A stretch of DNA of 64,000 bases from Ichthyophis bannanicus (GCA_033557465.1 CM066033.1:1356847834-1356911833), one strand, 5' to 3'. Positions 1 to 11,179 are shown, counted from the stretch's first letter. Notes: generated by a model not told the origin, from the letters alone. Translations and numbers: made by a program.

Positions 1-117
1 ATTGCATAGCTATGACTGTCCATGTCTGGCAGGAATGCCACGTCAAACAACACACACCAGTCCAAAAAACGTGGAGAGTAGAAAGGAGACCTTTATTATA
101 GTTTGAACCCGCCACTG

Positions 118-156
118 GCCCGACACAGGCCGTGTTTCGCTGGCTTCATCAGGAGC
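118..156 (-). ncRNA. Hammerhead-ribozyme-like motif, left arm
   Basis: This is the inverted copy of the motif at 498-536. Core blocks CTGATGA, GAAA and GUC are all kept. The 5' half of stem I reads GCTC instead of GCCC, which still pairs with GGGC through one G-U pair. Preservation of both core and pairing in two arms argues against chance. Confidence 0.5.
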
Positions 157-497
157 TAATTGGCTATATAACCTTGTATTGTTAAGCCACCTTAATAAGT
201 ATTGCTATGTATCTTTCACTTCTATCACACTGCACACGCTAATGTACCCGCCTTCAATGAGTGGAGTGTAGCAAAAGAACTGCAGTCTGTTTGACATATT
301 GAAAACACGCTATACGCCAGCGGGTGTACTAGGGAATTTGAGTGTTATATTGTCAGTTTCACAAGACATATAACAGCTATACTGTGATTAAGTCCGTTGA
401 AGGCGGGTAAATTAGCGTGTGAGGTGTGATAGAAGTGAAAGATACATAACAATACTTATTAAGGTGGCCTAACAATACAAGGTTATATAGCCAATTA

Positions 498-536
498 GCC
501 CCTGATGAAGCCAGCGAAACACGGCCTGTGTCGGGC
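498..536 (+). ncRNA. Hammerhead-ribozyme-like motif, right arm
   Basis: In order: GCCC (498-501), the core CTGATGA (502-508), a short helix II region agccagc (509-515), GAAA (516-519), CAC-loop-GTG (520-530), TC giving a GUC cleavage triplet (530-532), and GGGC (533-536), which pairs with the GCCC at the start. All three invariant core blocks of a hammerhead are present in the right order, and stems I and III can form. Helix II is very short and its closing pair is weak, so activity is doubtful. Minimal hammerheads of this kind are known in Penelope-like elements. Confidence 0.5.
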
Positions 537-654
537 CAGTGGCGGGTTCAAACTATAATAAAGGTCTCCTTCCTACTCTCCACGTATTTTGGACTAGTGC
601 ATGTCTGGCAGGAGCCATGGAATCCTTCATATTCATATGGGCAGTCTCTTAAAA

Positions 655-780
655 TGTATTTTATTTATTTGACTATTTTTCTATACCACTTTTCTCCAAG
701 TCGAAGTGGTTTACAATTAACAATAATGAGTTAAAATATTACATTGAACTATGAACAGGATGTTGTAACTGGAAGTACAG
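655..780 (-). mobile_element. LINE/SINE 3'-tail fragment (tail type C)
   Basis: Read on the minus strand this ends in a GTGGTATAGAAAA-type segment followed by a TAAA-rich run, the same 3' ending seen on the + strand at 63010-63153. It is a short fragment with no coding part. Confidence 0.45.
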
Positions 781-790
781 GCATAAATAC

Positions 791-1120
791 TGAGTGGAGG
801 AGTGGCCTAGTGGTTGGGGCAAGGTACTTCAGGCCGGAAGGTCAGCGGTTCAAATCCCACTAGAGGACAGCAACCTTGGGCCGGAAGGACTGGGGTTTCT
901 AGTCCCACAGGTGCTCCTTGTGGTCTTGGGCAAGCCACTTAACCCTCCATAGCCCATGTTCCCTGTAAAAAATAGTTCTCTGTGTGCTGTGCTTTCCTGT
1001 CTAATCAAAGTGTTTATACCTCAAAAATTTCCTGTCATGATTTGACAATTTCCAATCTGTAATCAAAAACCACTGCTGATCGCTGGAAGTAGCGGTATAC
1101 AAATGTATACTAAATAAAAA
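791..1120 (+). mobile_element. tRNA-derived SINE with tail type B
   Basis: The head has a Pol III A box (tggcctagtgg) and B box (ggttcaaatcc), then a conserved body with the phrase cttgggcaagccacttaacc. After the body it departs from the other SINE copies and ends in aaccactgctgatcgctgg, then gtagcggtatac and an A-rich tail. The same ending occurs at 50650-50720. The tRNA-like head is the internal promoter. The copy looks full length, but I could not define its target duplication. Confidence 0.75.
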
Positions 1121-1517
1121 AAAAATAACAGTTAAATAAAAGCAATCTTCTATTTGGTATATTAACGTAAGTATGTTTGTACGACTGTCTTAGTAAAGCA
1201 AGCAGGGATCTTTATTATGGCTCTCGGGATCAGAATTCGTTGCTGTTCAACAGGTCAAATGTTTTGCAACTAGTCTGTTAGCATGCCTATGTTTTATTTC
1301 CATAGTGTTCTATGAATTGGTGCGTCTTTAGTTCTTTGTGGAAGGTTGTGAGCTTGGTAGTAGTTCGTATCAGAGTCTTGGGGCATATAATGAGAATGCT
1401 TAGGTGCAGACAAATTGATTGCTTTTTGTTTTTTCAGTTGGTAGGTAGTTGGCTGATAGGTTGTGGGTGATGCTGATTATAGTGAGAATGACTTTATAGT
1501 TGATTCTACTCTTTATG

Positions 1518-2430
1518 GCAGGGGGGCATGGGGGGTTATTGTTGTAGGGGATCAGGCAGAGATTATTTTGTTGCAAGGGAGCCATTGGGGGAGGGGATCA
1601 GCTTAGTAAATAGGGGCTTAAGTAAGAGTTTCCTGACATGTGGAGGCCAATTTTGTTCAGGGCATCCCTGGGCCGTCCGGGCACCCAGAATCTGGATGGG
1701 TCTGCATTGTACCCGACTCTGCTCCCATGGGGGCTAGAAGTGGCTGCGGGAGCAGAATCGGGTGCAACTGGCTGGACGTGTAGGCCAAGCCCCAATTCTG
1801 GGCACTCGGATATCCAGCCTACTACACGGCTAGCCGAGCAGGGCTCCTGCATGGAGCTGTGGTGCTGTGGCCTCATGTTGCCATGGCACCGTGGCTCCAT
1901 GCAGGAGCCGTGATCCCCTGCAGACCCTGAAACATTGCTTCCCCACAGCCCGACCCCCAGTTGGGCCTGCCATGGCCAGGGTTGGGCTGCGGGAAACCCC
2001 CTACAACCCCTCAGCTCGCTTTGCGGCCCCAGTGTCGTCCTCCTGCGCCATCTAGGCGAACATATTCCACCTCCGAGGTGGAATAAGTCCCCTGTGCAAA
2101 TGGCCGACCCCCAGACGTACAGAGCCGACCCTGGAATTGGCCCTGTACGTCTGGGGTCAGGTTCCTGCCCACTCCCCACCCTCGCTCCTCCTCTGGCCCA
2201 CTCCCCCCCCGGCCATGAACAGAGCTCCCCACACAACTTGCCTATATGTATGGGGAGCTCTGTTTTCCAGATCGGAAACATGGTATTTAGCGGGGCTGGA
2301 TGTTTGGATTGTACGTCCAGCCCTGCTAAACATGGGTCGGAATCTACCCCTTAGAGTTTACATTGTATGAGGAAATAAAAGGAGACATTTAACACCGGAA
2401 AAATGCCGTGTGGATGGGATTAGCTGCGTC
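1518..2430 (+). repeat. Repeat copy with insertion (pair to 2863-3075)
   Basis: Segments 1518-1640 and 2351-2430 together match the continuous segment 2863-3075, including ggttattgttgtagggg, tagtaaataggggctta and gaggaaataaaaggagaca. The 709-bp piece between them is absent from the other copy, so 2863-3075 serves as the empty site for the element at 1642-2350. Confidence 0.75.
1642..2350 (+). mobile_element. Palindrome-rich non-autonomous element, copy 1
   Basis: First of four related elements in this window. The ends read roughly GGAGGCCAATTTTG and GGAATCTACCCC, with TTA next to the right end. Inside, in order, are a hairpin at 1842-1909 (ggctcctgcatggagc with its complement, enclosing ttgccatggcacc), a perfect 23-nt palindrome at 2063-2085 (tattccacctc and gaggtggaata), and paired gacgtacag/ctgtacgtc segments near 2115-2155. 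It is GC-rich and its ORFs look like by-products of composition. The TTA target and G-rich ends suggest a PIF/Harbinger-type non-autonomous DNA transposon, but this is inference. Confidence 0.65.
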
Positions 2431-2862
2431 TATGGTAAAGGCATATCCAGATCAGCCCCGCCATTTTGACCCTGGACTTTACCTCCTCCTCTATCCCCTA
2501 AGGCACAGTGTCCAAGGCCCCCTCCCCCAAAGTAGCTCCCATCCCCTCAGGAATAGCTCTGATCCCTCCCTTCCCCCCCTAAAGGCATTGCCCAAACCCC
2601 CTCCCCAAGCAGCTCAGGTTCCCCTTTCCCCAAAGGTCCCCCATAGCTAAATGCCCCCCACTTAGGAGTGCTGCACACTCTCACCTTCTCAGCACATTGT
2701 CTGATCCAAATGGCATCGATGAACTCTAGCAGTAATCTCGCGGCATCACAGAGTTACCACTAGGGCTCATATGTGCCATTTTGTATCAGACTGCACACTG
2801 AGCAAAGGCAAGTGGGCATTGCTGCTGCTCTCTCTGCCCACTGGTCTACTGCGGCTGGTGGG

Positions 2863-3075
2863 GGGGGGGAGGGGCATTGGGAGGTTATTGTTGTAGGGGG
2901 GTCAGGTAGAGGGCATTTTGTTGCAAGGGGAGCCCTTGGGGGAGGGCATCAGCTTAGTAAATAGGGGCTTAAGAGAGTTTCCTGTCATGCAGAGTTAATA
3001 TTGTCTGAGGAAATAAAAGGAGACATTCAGCACCAGAAAAATGCAGTCTAGACGGGGTTGGCTGCAGAGAGCATG
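2863..3075 (+). repeat. Repeat copy without insertion (empty site)
   Basis: Matches the flanks of the element at 1642-2350 without a break across the junction at about 2987-2992. The parent family of this repeat was not recognised. Confidence 0.7.
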
Positions 3076-3777
3076 GTGGTAGGTCAACATAGTCAATGTC
3101 ACGGCGACTGCCTTTATGAAGAGGTGTGATATCAGCATCTTTTTGTAAGCACGTTCTCTACCATTATTTAATCTATTGTGTGAAAGATAAGTGTTCACAT
3201 TTGCATAATTTTTACTCCTGCTGGAATTCTGCACACAGTGATTCAAAGGTTTGCCCTTTCTTAAGATTTTTTTTCTGTATTGTATTTTAAGTAAGTATCA
3301 CTCAGAAACAATACGCTTTCTTATTTTGACAAAGCATGCAGAATTTTGCATAATTCAGACCTTTTGTCACAGAAGCTTTAATTTTGTTTGCAGAGGAGTA
3401 AATGTTGAATAATTTTTATTGATGCGTAATTTTGAAATTTTTTGGTGCATAATTCCTGGAGGTGTAGCACACTTATGACCGCACAACATGATGAAGCACT
3501 TCTTTATTTCATAAAGGGTCTTTAGGGTCCCTTTCTTGGTGCTAATTTTTTTAATTGATTTTTTTGTATTAGATGCTCTATTTTAATTGTAATATGTTTT
3601 GGTGTATCACAATACCATTTCTATCACTGTGAAAGGAAATAAAGAATGAATATGGGGAAATAAGTAGGACTTTAAGAAGGCCATTTTATTAAGTCTTTCC
3701 TGTGCATATATAGTCACATATGCATGTAAATGATTTCTTATATGGACCGGCATAAAGTTGGCACTTTAGTATCAATG

Positions 3778-4213
3778 AGGAGAATTTTAGAAGATCCGTC
3801 CAAGTGCATTCTGAGACGTCTAAGCCAGAGCGTCTGAAAAAAATACAGGCACGTCCAGGTGCAGATGGGATTTCACAAACCTGGACGTGCCCAGCTAAAA
3901 CATACCTTGTTTGTCACTGTTTGTGCCTTAGAGCAGGTCTAAGGTTAGACATGACACCGGACATCCATGATGTTTCTGTGATCCAGCGGGGATATCTTGG
4001 CTCCTGGGAGCGCCCTAACCACACCTCCAGATTCCCAGGAATGCTCTGGTCGTGCCTCCTCCATGCCCCTCTTCAGTTCGGATGTCCTCACATTGGGGAT
4101 GTCCCCAGAGCCGGCTTCTAAAATGGCTCTAGAGACACCTCTGTGCTTTGGACATCTCTGTGCCCATTTTTGGAAGTTAAAAGCATGAATAAGGCTTCTA
4201 AAATGGCCTCCAA
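3778..4213. mobile_element. MITE-like inverted-repeat element
   Basis: The left end reads ggagaattttagaag and the right end cttctaaaatggcctcc, which are near reverse complements. An internal hairpin pairs gcacgtccaggt with acctggacgtgc (about 3849-3890). No coding capacity. The end motif resembles the elements at 6465-7012 and 58905-59455. Confidence 0.5.
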
Positions 4214-4329
4214 TATGTATACTTTGCTGGTAGTTGTGCACATGGGCGGAGTTTGGATACAGTGTGGGTGGAGCACACAAGTATGCACATAGATTATAAA
4301 ATATTTTAAATTATGTGCATACTTGATTA

Positions 4330-4475
4330 ATATAGGTGCGGACATTTACTCAGCTCTAGGGTTGGTGTAGATTGCACCCGTGCAATATAGGCATGTTAGG
4401 ACATTTACACTAGTATTTTATACTACCTATCTTTATAAAATAGGCTTTACATAGGTGCCTTAAAATATGCTTTAG
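4330..4475 (+). repeat. MITE-like repeat, matched in inverse at 23990-24140
   Basis: Shares acatttacactagta, tttataaaataggctt and acataggtgccttaaaa with the reverse complement of 23990-24140. It begins with a tract suited to an inverted terminus (gcggacatttac). Non-coding, family not recognised. Confidence 0.45.
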
Positions 4476-5624
4476 CTAGGTGATCCCATGGGTGAATACT
4501 ACTTCATGTTTCAAGAGGACCCATGGTAGCGAACCAAAAGAGTCCCCAAAAACTGCCAAAACACGGTGGCCACTTTCACAAAGTGAGACTTGAGCGGCGG
4601 ATCATGTGCATTTATTCTGCTTGTTTATCTGGCAGATGTGTACGAGGACACATAGGAGACAAAGGGAAGACAGTCAGCAGGACTGGAATTGATCCGAAGA
4701 GGCAGACTAAATAACAGGGGAGGATAAAAGGTAGCTTAAAACTTAAACAGAATTTCACGGAGAGAATGAAAATATGAATGCATTGCATGAGTACAAAGTA
4801 TCCCTAGCTGCAAAAACGTGTGGAGGGATGCCAGCGATTAAATAAGGTCTGTAGTATTGAAGCAAGTGTACAGCTGGGCAGAGTAGAGAAGCCTTTTGGT
4901 CCTTAGCTGATTCTGTGTAGCAGGGATGGTGCTAGTTTGAACCGCAGGAGGGATTTGGACAGTGAAGGAGTGAGAGCAGAAGGCATTTGATGGATGTATA
5001 GAGCGGTATGGATTGTGAAGCTCATAGATCCACAGAGGCACTTAAGGAATAATTTTAAGAAGCATTTCTGTGTACAAAGGAGGGTGGTTTACATGGAGAA
5101 ATAGCCTTTTATAAAGTTGTTCAGAGTATATGTGCCTAACCTTATGTGCATGCAGTCTTTATACGCATAAGTATATCTGACCTGAACAGGAGGAGGCAAT
5201 TTGGACTTAAGCATTCATTGTATTTGTGCATATATGTGCGTATCTTATAAACTGGGAAAATTGTGCATATCAGGGAAGGTGTAGATGTGTGTCTGTCTGT
5301 ACCTCCCGTGGGATAATTTTCGGAGGGAAAGCATACCGTATCAGGGATGCGTGTTGCATGCATTCAGTCCGTTAGTTAACCTTAAAAATGTTGGGGCCCT
5401 TTAAACAATGTGGGAATTAGTCCACAGCTGCGCTAACAGTCAACATGGTGGCTTGACACTTAGCAAGCCCTAATGCCCATGTCAAGTGGCTAATATCCAA
5501 TGGGAAATGGAACGGGGTGGGAAGTGTGTGGGTGCACGGGGTGGGCAGGGGCTGCGCCATAGTTAACGCACGGTAACATGACTGTGTGTTAACTGTTACC
5601 ACAGCAGATAATACAGAGCATTTA

Positions 5625-6008
5625 GGGGTCTTTTATTATCAGGCGCTAGTGACAGCGCATGTTCTGGTGCACGCTGAAGGCACGTTAGGACATATATTGC
5701 TAGCTAGCGCAGGGCTGTGACCGTGCAGGTTGATTCATGTGCTAACTTTGCAACCTGCATTAGAGGTGCGAGTGGGTGGGTTAGAGTGCAGCGTGGGCGT
5801 TAGCACTGTGTCCAAGCTGCTTTAGTTGCGCCATGCGAATGCAGCACGCGCTAGAGGACAGGGATTCTCGTTAACTGCTGTGGAAACGCTTTCTGCACCC
5901 CTGACAGTTAACACGGGGGGGGGGGGTGTTTGTACCCAACGTGCCACAGTTTCAGCGCTATTCACGTATTACGTGTTACATCTTAGCGCCCGTCAGTAAA
6001 AGACCCCC
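5625..6008. mobile_element. Harbinger-like MITE with TTA duplication
   Basis: Ends ggggtcttttattatc and cagtaaaagacccc are inverted repeats, followed inward by ggcgct/agcgcc. TTA sits directly outside both ends (5622-5624 and 6009-6011), as expected for PIF/Harbinger transposons. There is no transposase inside. Confidence 0.6.
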
Positions 6009-6464
6009 TTAATGCTATGTCAGGAAGTGGCATAAAATGTTATGCACTTAACGTGTGGTAAATGCATTTTCTCTGCACGACCTGCATGGGCAGATATGGG
6101 CAAATCCTCAGCAATTAACAGTCATTTGGGTGGTTACTATTAGTAGCTGCACAACTCTGCTGCAGTTTAGTAAAAGGGCCCCTTGAGGTACAATAAGCCA
6201 AGGTAACACACGGGTTAAGTTGTTTTATATGTGTTAGAGAGTTCTAGTGCATGCTGAAAATATATTATTGAAATTGATGTTCAAAAAAAACCTGAAAAAA
6301 GTCTAAAAATCAGGATAAAAGCTCGAATTAACTGAAAATGAGCCAAAAATGTTTACGTAGAAACATGATGACAAAAAAAGACCACATGGTCTGTCAGTCC
6401 GCCTGTTCATAGCTTCCCTTTCAGGTGATGTAACTTATGCGCATACCTGCCACACAAGTTGGGT

Positions 6465-7012
6465 AGCCAGTAATACACAAAGAGGCACATTTCAAATATG
6501 CACGTTCAGGCACAATTCCAGAAACGTGGACGTGCCCGATATGCACGTGTATCAAATGTCTATATAGACGTCCCCAGGAGAATATTCCAGAACCAAGACA
6601 ACTAATAGCATCATGGTTAGAGTAGCGGCTTAAGCGCTAGATGACCAGGGTTTGGATGCCAGTGTGGGACTTTGTAGTCCAAAATTTGTCCCTTAATTCT
6701 GCACTTGCTGGATGTTTTAAGGTGAAAACAAACATTTTCCCGATGCCTATTCGTGCCTGGAGCAGGTGTAGACACAGATGTGCCTGCAGACGGCTGTGTT
6801 GCGTCTGGGATCAAACAGGATGTGCAAGTCCATTGCCCCTCCCCAGACATGCCTGAGCCGCACCCTTTGCCTACTTGAAAGTCCTGATACTGGAGATATT
6901 TGCGAACGGCATTTGTGAAATAGTTACGGAGACATGTAGGTGATTTTGACATCCACGTGCATGTCTACAGATGTCCAAACTATGACTAAACCTTTCAGAA
7001 TGGCCCTCTTAC
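6465..7012. mobile_element. MITE-like element (family shared with 58905-59455)
   Basis: Left end agaggcacatttcaaa and right end tttcagaatggccctct are near inverted repeats. The interior shares with 58905-59455 the phrases cgtggacgtgccc, tagacgtccc, cagaaccaagacaactaatagc and gtagcggcttaag. Both copies are non-coding. Confidence 0.55.
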
Positions 7013-7399
7013 CCTGTTTTTTAGTACTCAGGGAGCAGATATAAGCTGAAGCAAAATCGTGAACAGCTCCCTGTACTAATCCCAGGTTTTTGCTAGGCCA
7101 TTCATGTTTGGTTCCATTCTATTATCCAGAAATACTTTTCTCTACTGAAAGAAAGATAGAGGTCAATATTCAAAAGGATGTATATGCTTAGTAGTTACTG
7201 CAAACATTCTCTGCGGCACTCATCAGATGGTAATACTACTTTATATCATTGGTATAGCGCTACAAGACAAATGCAGCACTGTACTTATAGATGCAAGACA
7301 CAATTCCTGCTCGTCAGAGTTTACAATCTAGTCAAGATGAAGAACATCACTAAACTGGGAACTAGAGTCCGGTAAGGTACCACATAAGCAGCGAACAAG

Positions 7400-7860
7400 A
7401 GAATGAGGAGCATCAGGATCCAAAAGGGGCTTCAAACAGGTGAGTTTTTAGCCTGGATTTGGATAGGGCTAGAGAAGAAGCTCGACATACTGGCTCTGGT
7501 AGTTTGTTCCAGGCATATGGAGCAGCAAGGTGGAACGAATGAAGTCTGGAGTTGGCAGTGGCAGAGAAGGACCCAGATAAAAGGGATCTGCCAGAGGACC
7601 GGAGTTCCTGAGGAGGGGTGTACAGCGAGACAAGACAGAAAAGGTAGTGAGGAGCTGCAGAATGAATGCACTTGTAGGTCAGTAGGAGAAGTTTGAACTG
7701 GATGCGGAAACAGATAGGGAGCCAGTGAAGTGGCTTGAGAAGAGGGGTGACATAAGCATAGTGACACTGGCAGACGTGCCAATGAATCTCTTTAAGGGCT
7801 GTGACACTATATAGATCGATCCAAAGTAGAATCAGGGTAGGTGAGGGGATAACAACCAAT
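7400..7860 (-). pseudogene. L2-clade LINE ORF2 C-terminal remnant
   Basis: The minus strand encodes an open stretch with the typical end of L2-type ORF2: residues reading LHWLPICFRIQFKLLLLTYK, then LAAPYAWNKLPEP and KSRLKTHLFEAPFG before the stop. A related sequence lies on the + strand at 11180-11410. The copy is 5' truncated and has no RT catalytic core. Confidence 0.75.
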
Positions 7861-8600
7861 TATATGGACAGCAGCGATATTCAGCTGTGAACCATATAGC
7901 TTAGCAATTTAATGTAGGTCCCGACAGAAGCAGTCCTGAATTCAACCACTTCACTGTGCCCATGCACTCTGCCGCACCAGATGAACGTTTCAACGTTTAA
8001 TTTCATCGTATGTGAGCTGTTAGATTTCTGTCTTTGTGTGACATATCTGGACGGCTGATCAGAGGCTGTAAATATTTCTAGTTTATAATGTGACAGGTAG
8101 GCAGTGTCCTTATTGAGTCCTGTCTGCTCTGATTCAAAGTATCTTATTTTCACTCCAACAGTTTTAAGGTCCTCGATAGATTTTAATCTTCCCTTCAGGA
8201 CTGTCACCATAAAACCGTCAGTGCTGTGCTCTGGCCCTCCGAAGTGCCGTCCAACGGGCAATCACTTAACACGGCTTTGCCTTGGGTATAAGCGTAACGC
8301 GATTTCAACAGCTAGCCATCCTACAGTGCTGGGGTCATAGCCGGCCATCGGCACTGAATATCTGGGTCAGCCGTATAGCAAAGAAGCTAATTAGGCAGCA
8401 GCGATAGTCGTCCGCTGCCTGGTTAACTTCAGCAGCGAAAGTTAGACTGGCCTTTGATGTGTCTAAGTTTTGCCACTTAGTGGGAACTGAACAGCGGCTC
8501 AGTATTGCCACTGCTCGGGTATCGCTGGGTGCCCCGATGCTAGCCGATTGGCGTCAGGGTGCCTAGCGGTGGCATCCGCTGAATATCCTGACCAAGGCAA
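7855..8600 (+). repeat. Composite MITE (family D), interrupted
   Basis: The start (cgatattcagctgtgaacc) and the part from about 8330 (gcactgaatatctggg ... ctgcctggttaactt ... ctcagtattgccactg) match the repeat at 52674-53055 and, inverted, 10508-10970. The middle, about 7895-8330, has no match in the other copies and is probably a separate insertion. It has an unremarkable 126-codon minus-strand ORF that I could not assign. Confidence 0.45.
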
Positions 8601-8929
8601 TTAATGCAATTAGCGGGTCTTCTAACTATGTTAATGGCTCTCAGCACCGAGCCCTTAGATTGTAAGCTCTTCAGGTATAAGGAAATATCTACTGTAGCTG
8701 AATGTGACGCACTACTGAAAATAAGGTTACCGGAATTTTTGCAGGCAAATCTGGGACACTTATCTAAAGCCAGGAGGGGGGGAGAGAGCCCCCATTAGGT
8801 TCAGGATTGTGCAGTGGGGTTGGGGGAGGGAAGGCGAGTCATTCTCTTCTCCCCATCCATCGTGTGACAGCAACAATCGCTTCCAAGCAGACAAATCACC
8901 AAAGAAATAGAAATTGTGATTCATTTCCC

Positions 8930-9740
8930 CACTTACTATGCAAAATAAAATAAAAATAGCAGATGTAAATTCCAAAAACTGACATGTTCCAATCACTGAA
9001 TTGAAAATAAAATTATTTTTCTACCTTTGCTGTCTGACCATTTTTCCTCATCATCTCGCTTCCAGTCTTTGGTTTCTGCTTTTATCTATTTATCTTCTCT
9101 TAATGCTGTTCCCACAGTGTCCTGTCCATCTGTCATCTCTTTTCTCTCATCCTGTCTTCACTTCCTCTCCTACATCCATCTCTGACATTGATCTTTTAGC
9201 TTTCTTCCGTTTGTTTTTCTTCTTCTCTGTCCACTCCGATTTCACCCCGCCTCATCAAGCAGTTGCCCCCTTTTCTAGTGCATCTAGCTGCAGTTTTCCT
9301 CTCCTTCACAGCAGCCCTCCCATTTCCCCTTCTGTCTCCCTCCTTCCAGACCCTCTCACTCTCCATTTCCCTTCCCCCTGCCCCTTGTTCAGTATCTTCC
9401 ACTTGCTTCCCTTCTCCCTGCTCCACATCCAATATTTCCCCTTTTCTCTTCCCTCCCATAGTCCAGCATCTCTCCTTACCTCCCCCCCCAGGTGTCCAGT
9501 CTCTCTCCTCTCTCTCTCACTATTGCCCTGTGTCCAGCATCTCCCTTGCCTCTTCCCCATGCTCAGTATATGCCCTCCATCCGCCTAGGGCCCCACCTCT
9601 TGTTCAGCATCTACCCTCTACCCCATCCCGTGATTTCTGTCTCCACATCCTCACCCCATATTCAGCATCTGCCTCTGCGATCCTGCCCCCAGCCTCTCTT
9701 CCTAACCACCTCTTAATCGCAGCCTACCATTGCCACAGCC
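8930..9740 (+). repeat. Pyrimidine-rich repeat, copy 1
   Basis: Opens with ccaaaaactgacatgttcc and then about 700 nt of C/T-rich sequence with many variants of the phrase cagcatctgccct. The same opening and the same style of tract occur at 28500-29540, so this is a dispersed repeat with an internal low-complexity array. The open frames here (for example 9001-9588) come from composition and look non-coding. Confidence 0.6.
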
Positions 9741-10507
9741 TCAATATTTGCGGTAGTGTCAGCATTCTAAAGAAAGAAAAGCATGCGGTCTTTACGACTT
9801 GTGCTTACTCGGAAGTCCTTGATGCTTCGGCTCCCTCCTGACACATGCTTTTCAGTTCAGAGGGGGCAGGACTGTCAAGGACATCTGAGTGAGCAGGGCT
9901 TGTGTTTTTTAAATGCTGACAGGTCGTCGCTGCTGCTGCATCTTCCGCAGATGCAGAGCGGTGGCGATGGTGATGGAATCGGGGACACGAGGTTGCCAGA
10001 GAGGCAGGAGTCAGTTACAGAGTCCTGAAATCGGGGACAGCCCCCAAAAATCAGGGACGTCTGGTAATAGAAACTGAAAAAGATGTGCTAAATCCAAAAT
10101 GCTGCATAAACCGTTCATCCCTTGGATTTCACGCTGGTTTGCTGCCCCCTTTTTACATTTTCTATCCGTAATTGCCAGTAACCCCTAAATAAACCCCTCT
10201 GGTACGTAAAGTGATATTGACTCTGCTGATTATTCTGCATCAAGTCAAACTCTGTGTTTCCTCTGTGGGCCCTCAGTGACTGAGCAGTTGAAGTGAATTG
10301 GTTCACAGATGTCCGTGCTTTGAGGGAGGGGCCATTACCTGGGAGCTGAAAAGATCTTTGCAAGAAGAGCTCTGGAGCACTTGTGCACTTCTTTGAAGAG
10401 CGATGCCACTTCAGATAAGCTTCTCATCCTTTAATTAAATCATATACAGTTTGCTTAGATTTCCCTGTTTGCCTGAGTAACATATCTCTTGCACTTCCTA
10501 AGAATCT

Positions 10508-10970
10508 AGGACCCGATATTCAAAGGGATTAATGCAGTGTGCAAACCTGCTAACGATGTTAATCCCCCTAGTTGGGATATTCAGTGGTACGAACACAGCT
10601 GCGATGTTCTGTGTGTGGAAACTGAATGCTGGTCTTTAGGTTATCAAGCCACTAGGCAACTCCTCCACAAACATGGTTAGTATCACTGAATATCTAATGG
10701 GTAATACCCCGCCCGCCCCAATGCTAACCGGTTAGCGTTGGGGCGTTCCGGCAATAATCAGTCAGTGGTGATATTGAGGCATTGCCCAGTTATCTCTAAG
10801 TGGCGGAAATGAGGTGCAGTAAAGGCTAGCCTAACTTTCGGCACTGAAGCTAACCAAGCAGCAGTTGAACGTTGCCGTTGCTGGTTAACTTCCTGGCAAT
10901 AGCCCTGGCATTGAATGTCTGGGTTTAAAGTGCAGCGGAGGTGATTAGCCGCCAGCGTTGAATAGTGGGC
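10508..10970 (-). repeat. MITE family D, inverted copy
   Basis: The reverse complement shares with 52674-53055 the features of family D: a gatattcaa start, alternating gctaaccgg/ctggttaac segments and paired gccaatgc/gcgttggggc blocks. Non-coding and rich in small palindromes. Confidence 0.45.
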
Positions 10971-11179
10971 GCTCAGATGATGAGCTGTTAACCACTTGTG
11001 TTTCACTCTAGTTCGCTGCCCTCTTTTTTGATAGGGGTGTAGTTTTGTTTGCAACAAAAGCCAGGATCTCCGCAAAACAGATACCAAGGATAACTCTGGA
11101 TAAGGGCCTGGGGGAGGGGGTTGGAGGTTAGAGAGAGGGTTAAGTCTTCAACTGGGGGAGGGGATTGTGATCGGGGGGG

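Larger units (their letters stand above)
35..599. mobile_element. Inverted-repeat insertion, probably a Penelope-like (PLE) terminal-repeat pair
   Basis: Two arms of about 200 nt (57-256 and 397-598) are near-perfect reverse complements around a spacer of about 140 nt. The whole unit lies between two copies of a 14-bp direct repeat, catgtctggcagga, at 21-34 and 600-613, which I read as the target-site duplication. The left side carries about 22 extra nt outside its arm. Inverted terminal repeats, long target duplications and a short one-sided extension are known features of Penelope-like retroelements, and each arm has a hammerhead-like motif, also known from PLE terminal repeats. No reverse transcriptase lies between the arms, so this would be a non-coding remnant or a terminal-repeat-only copy. 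A foldback DNA transposon is the alternative. Confidence 0.6.

Noticed and set aside
791..870. tRNA gene
   Set aside because: A and B boxes are present, but the sequence is the head of a SINE repeated at several places; no cloverleaf with a mature tRNA end.
1598..2281. 227-codon minus-strand open frame
   Set aside because: It lies inside the GC-rich palindromic element, overlaps several open frames on both strands and has no domain-like motif.
9001..9841. Long Ser/Pro/Leu-rich open frames
   Set aside because: Produced by the pyrimidine tract; the matching tract at 28500-29540 does not conserve the frame.
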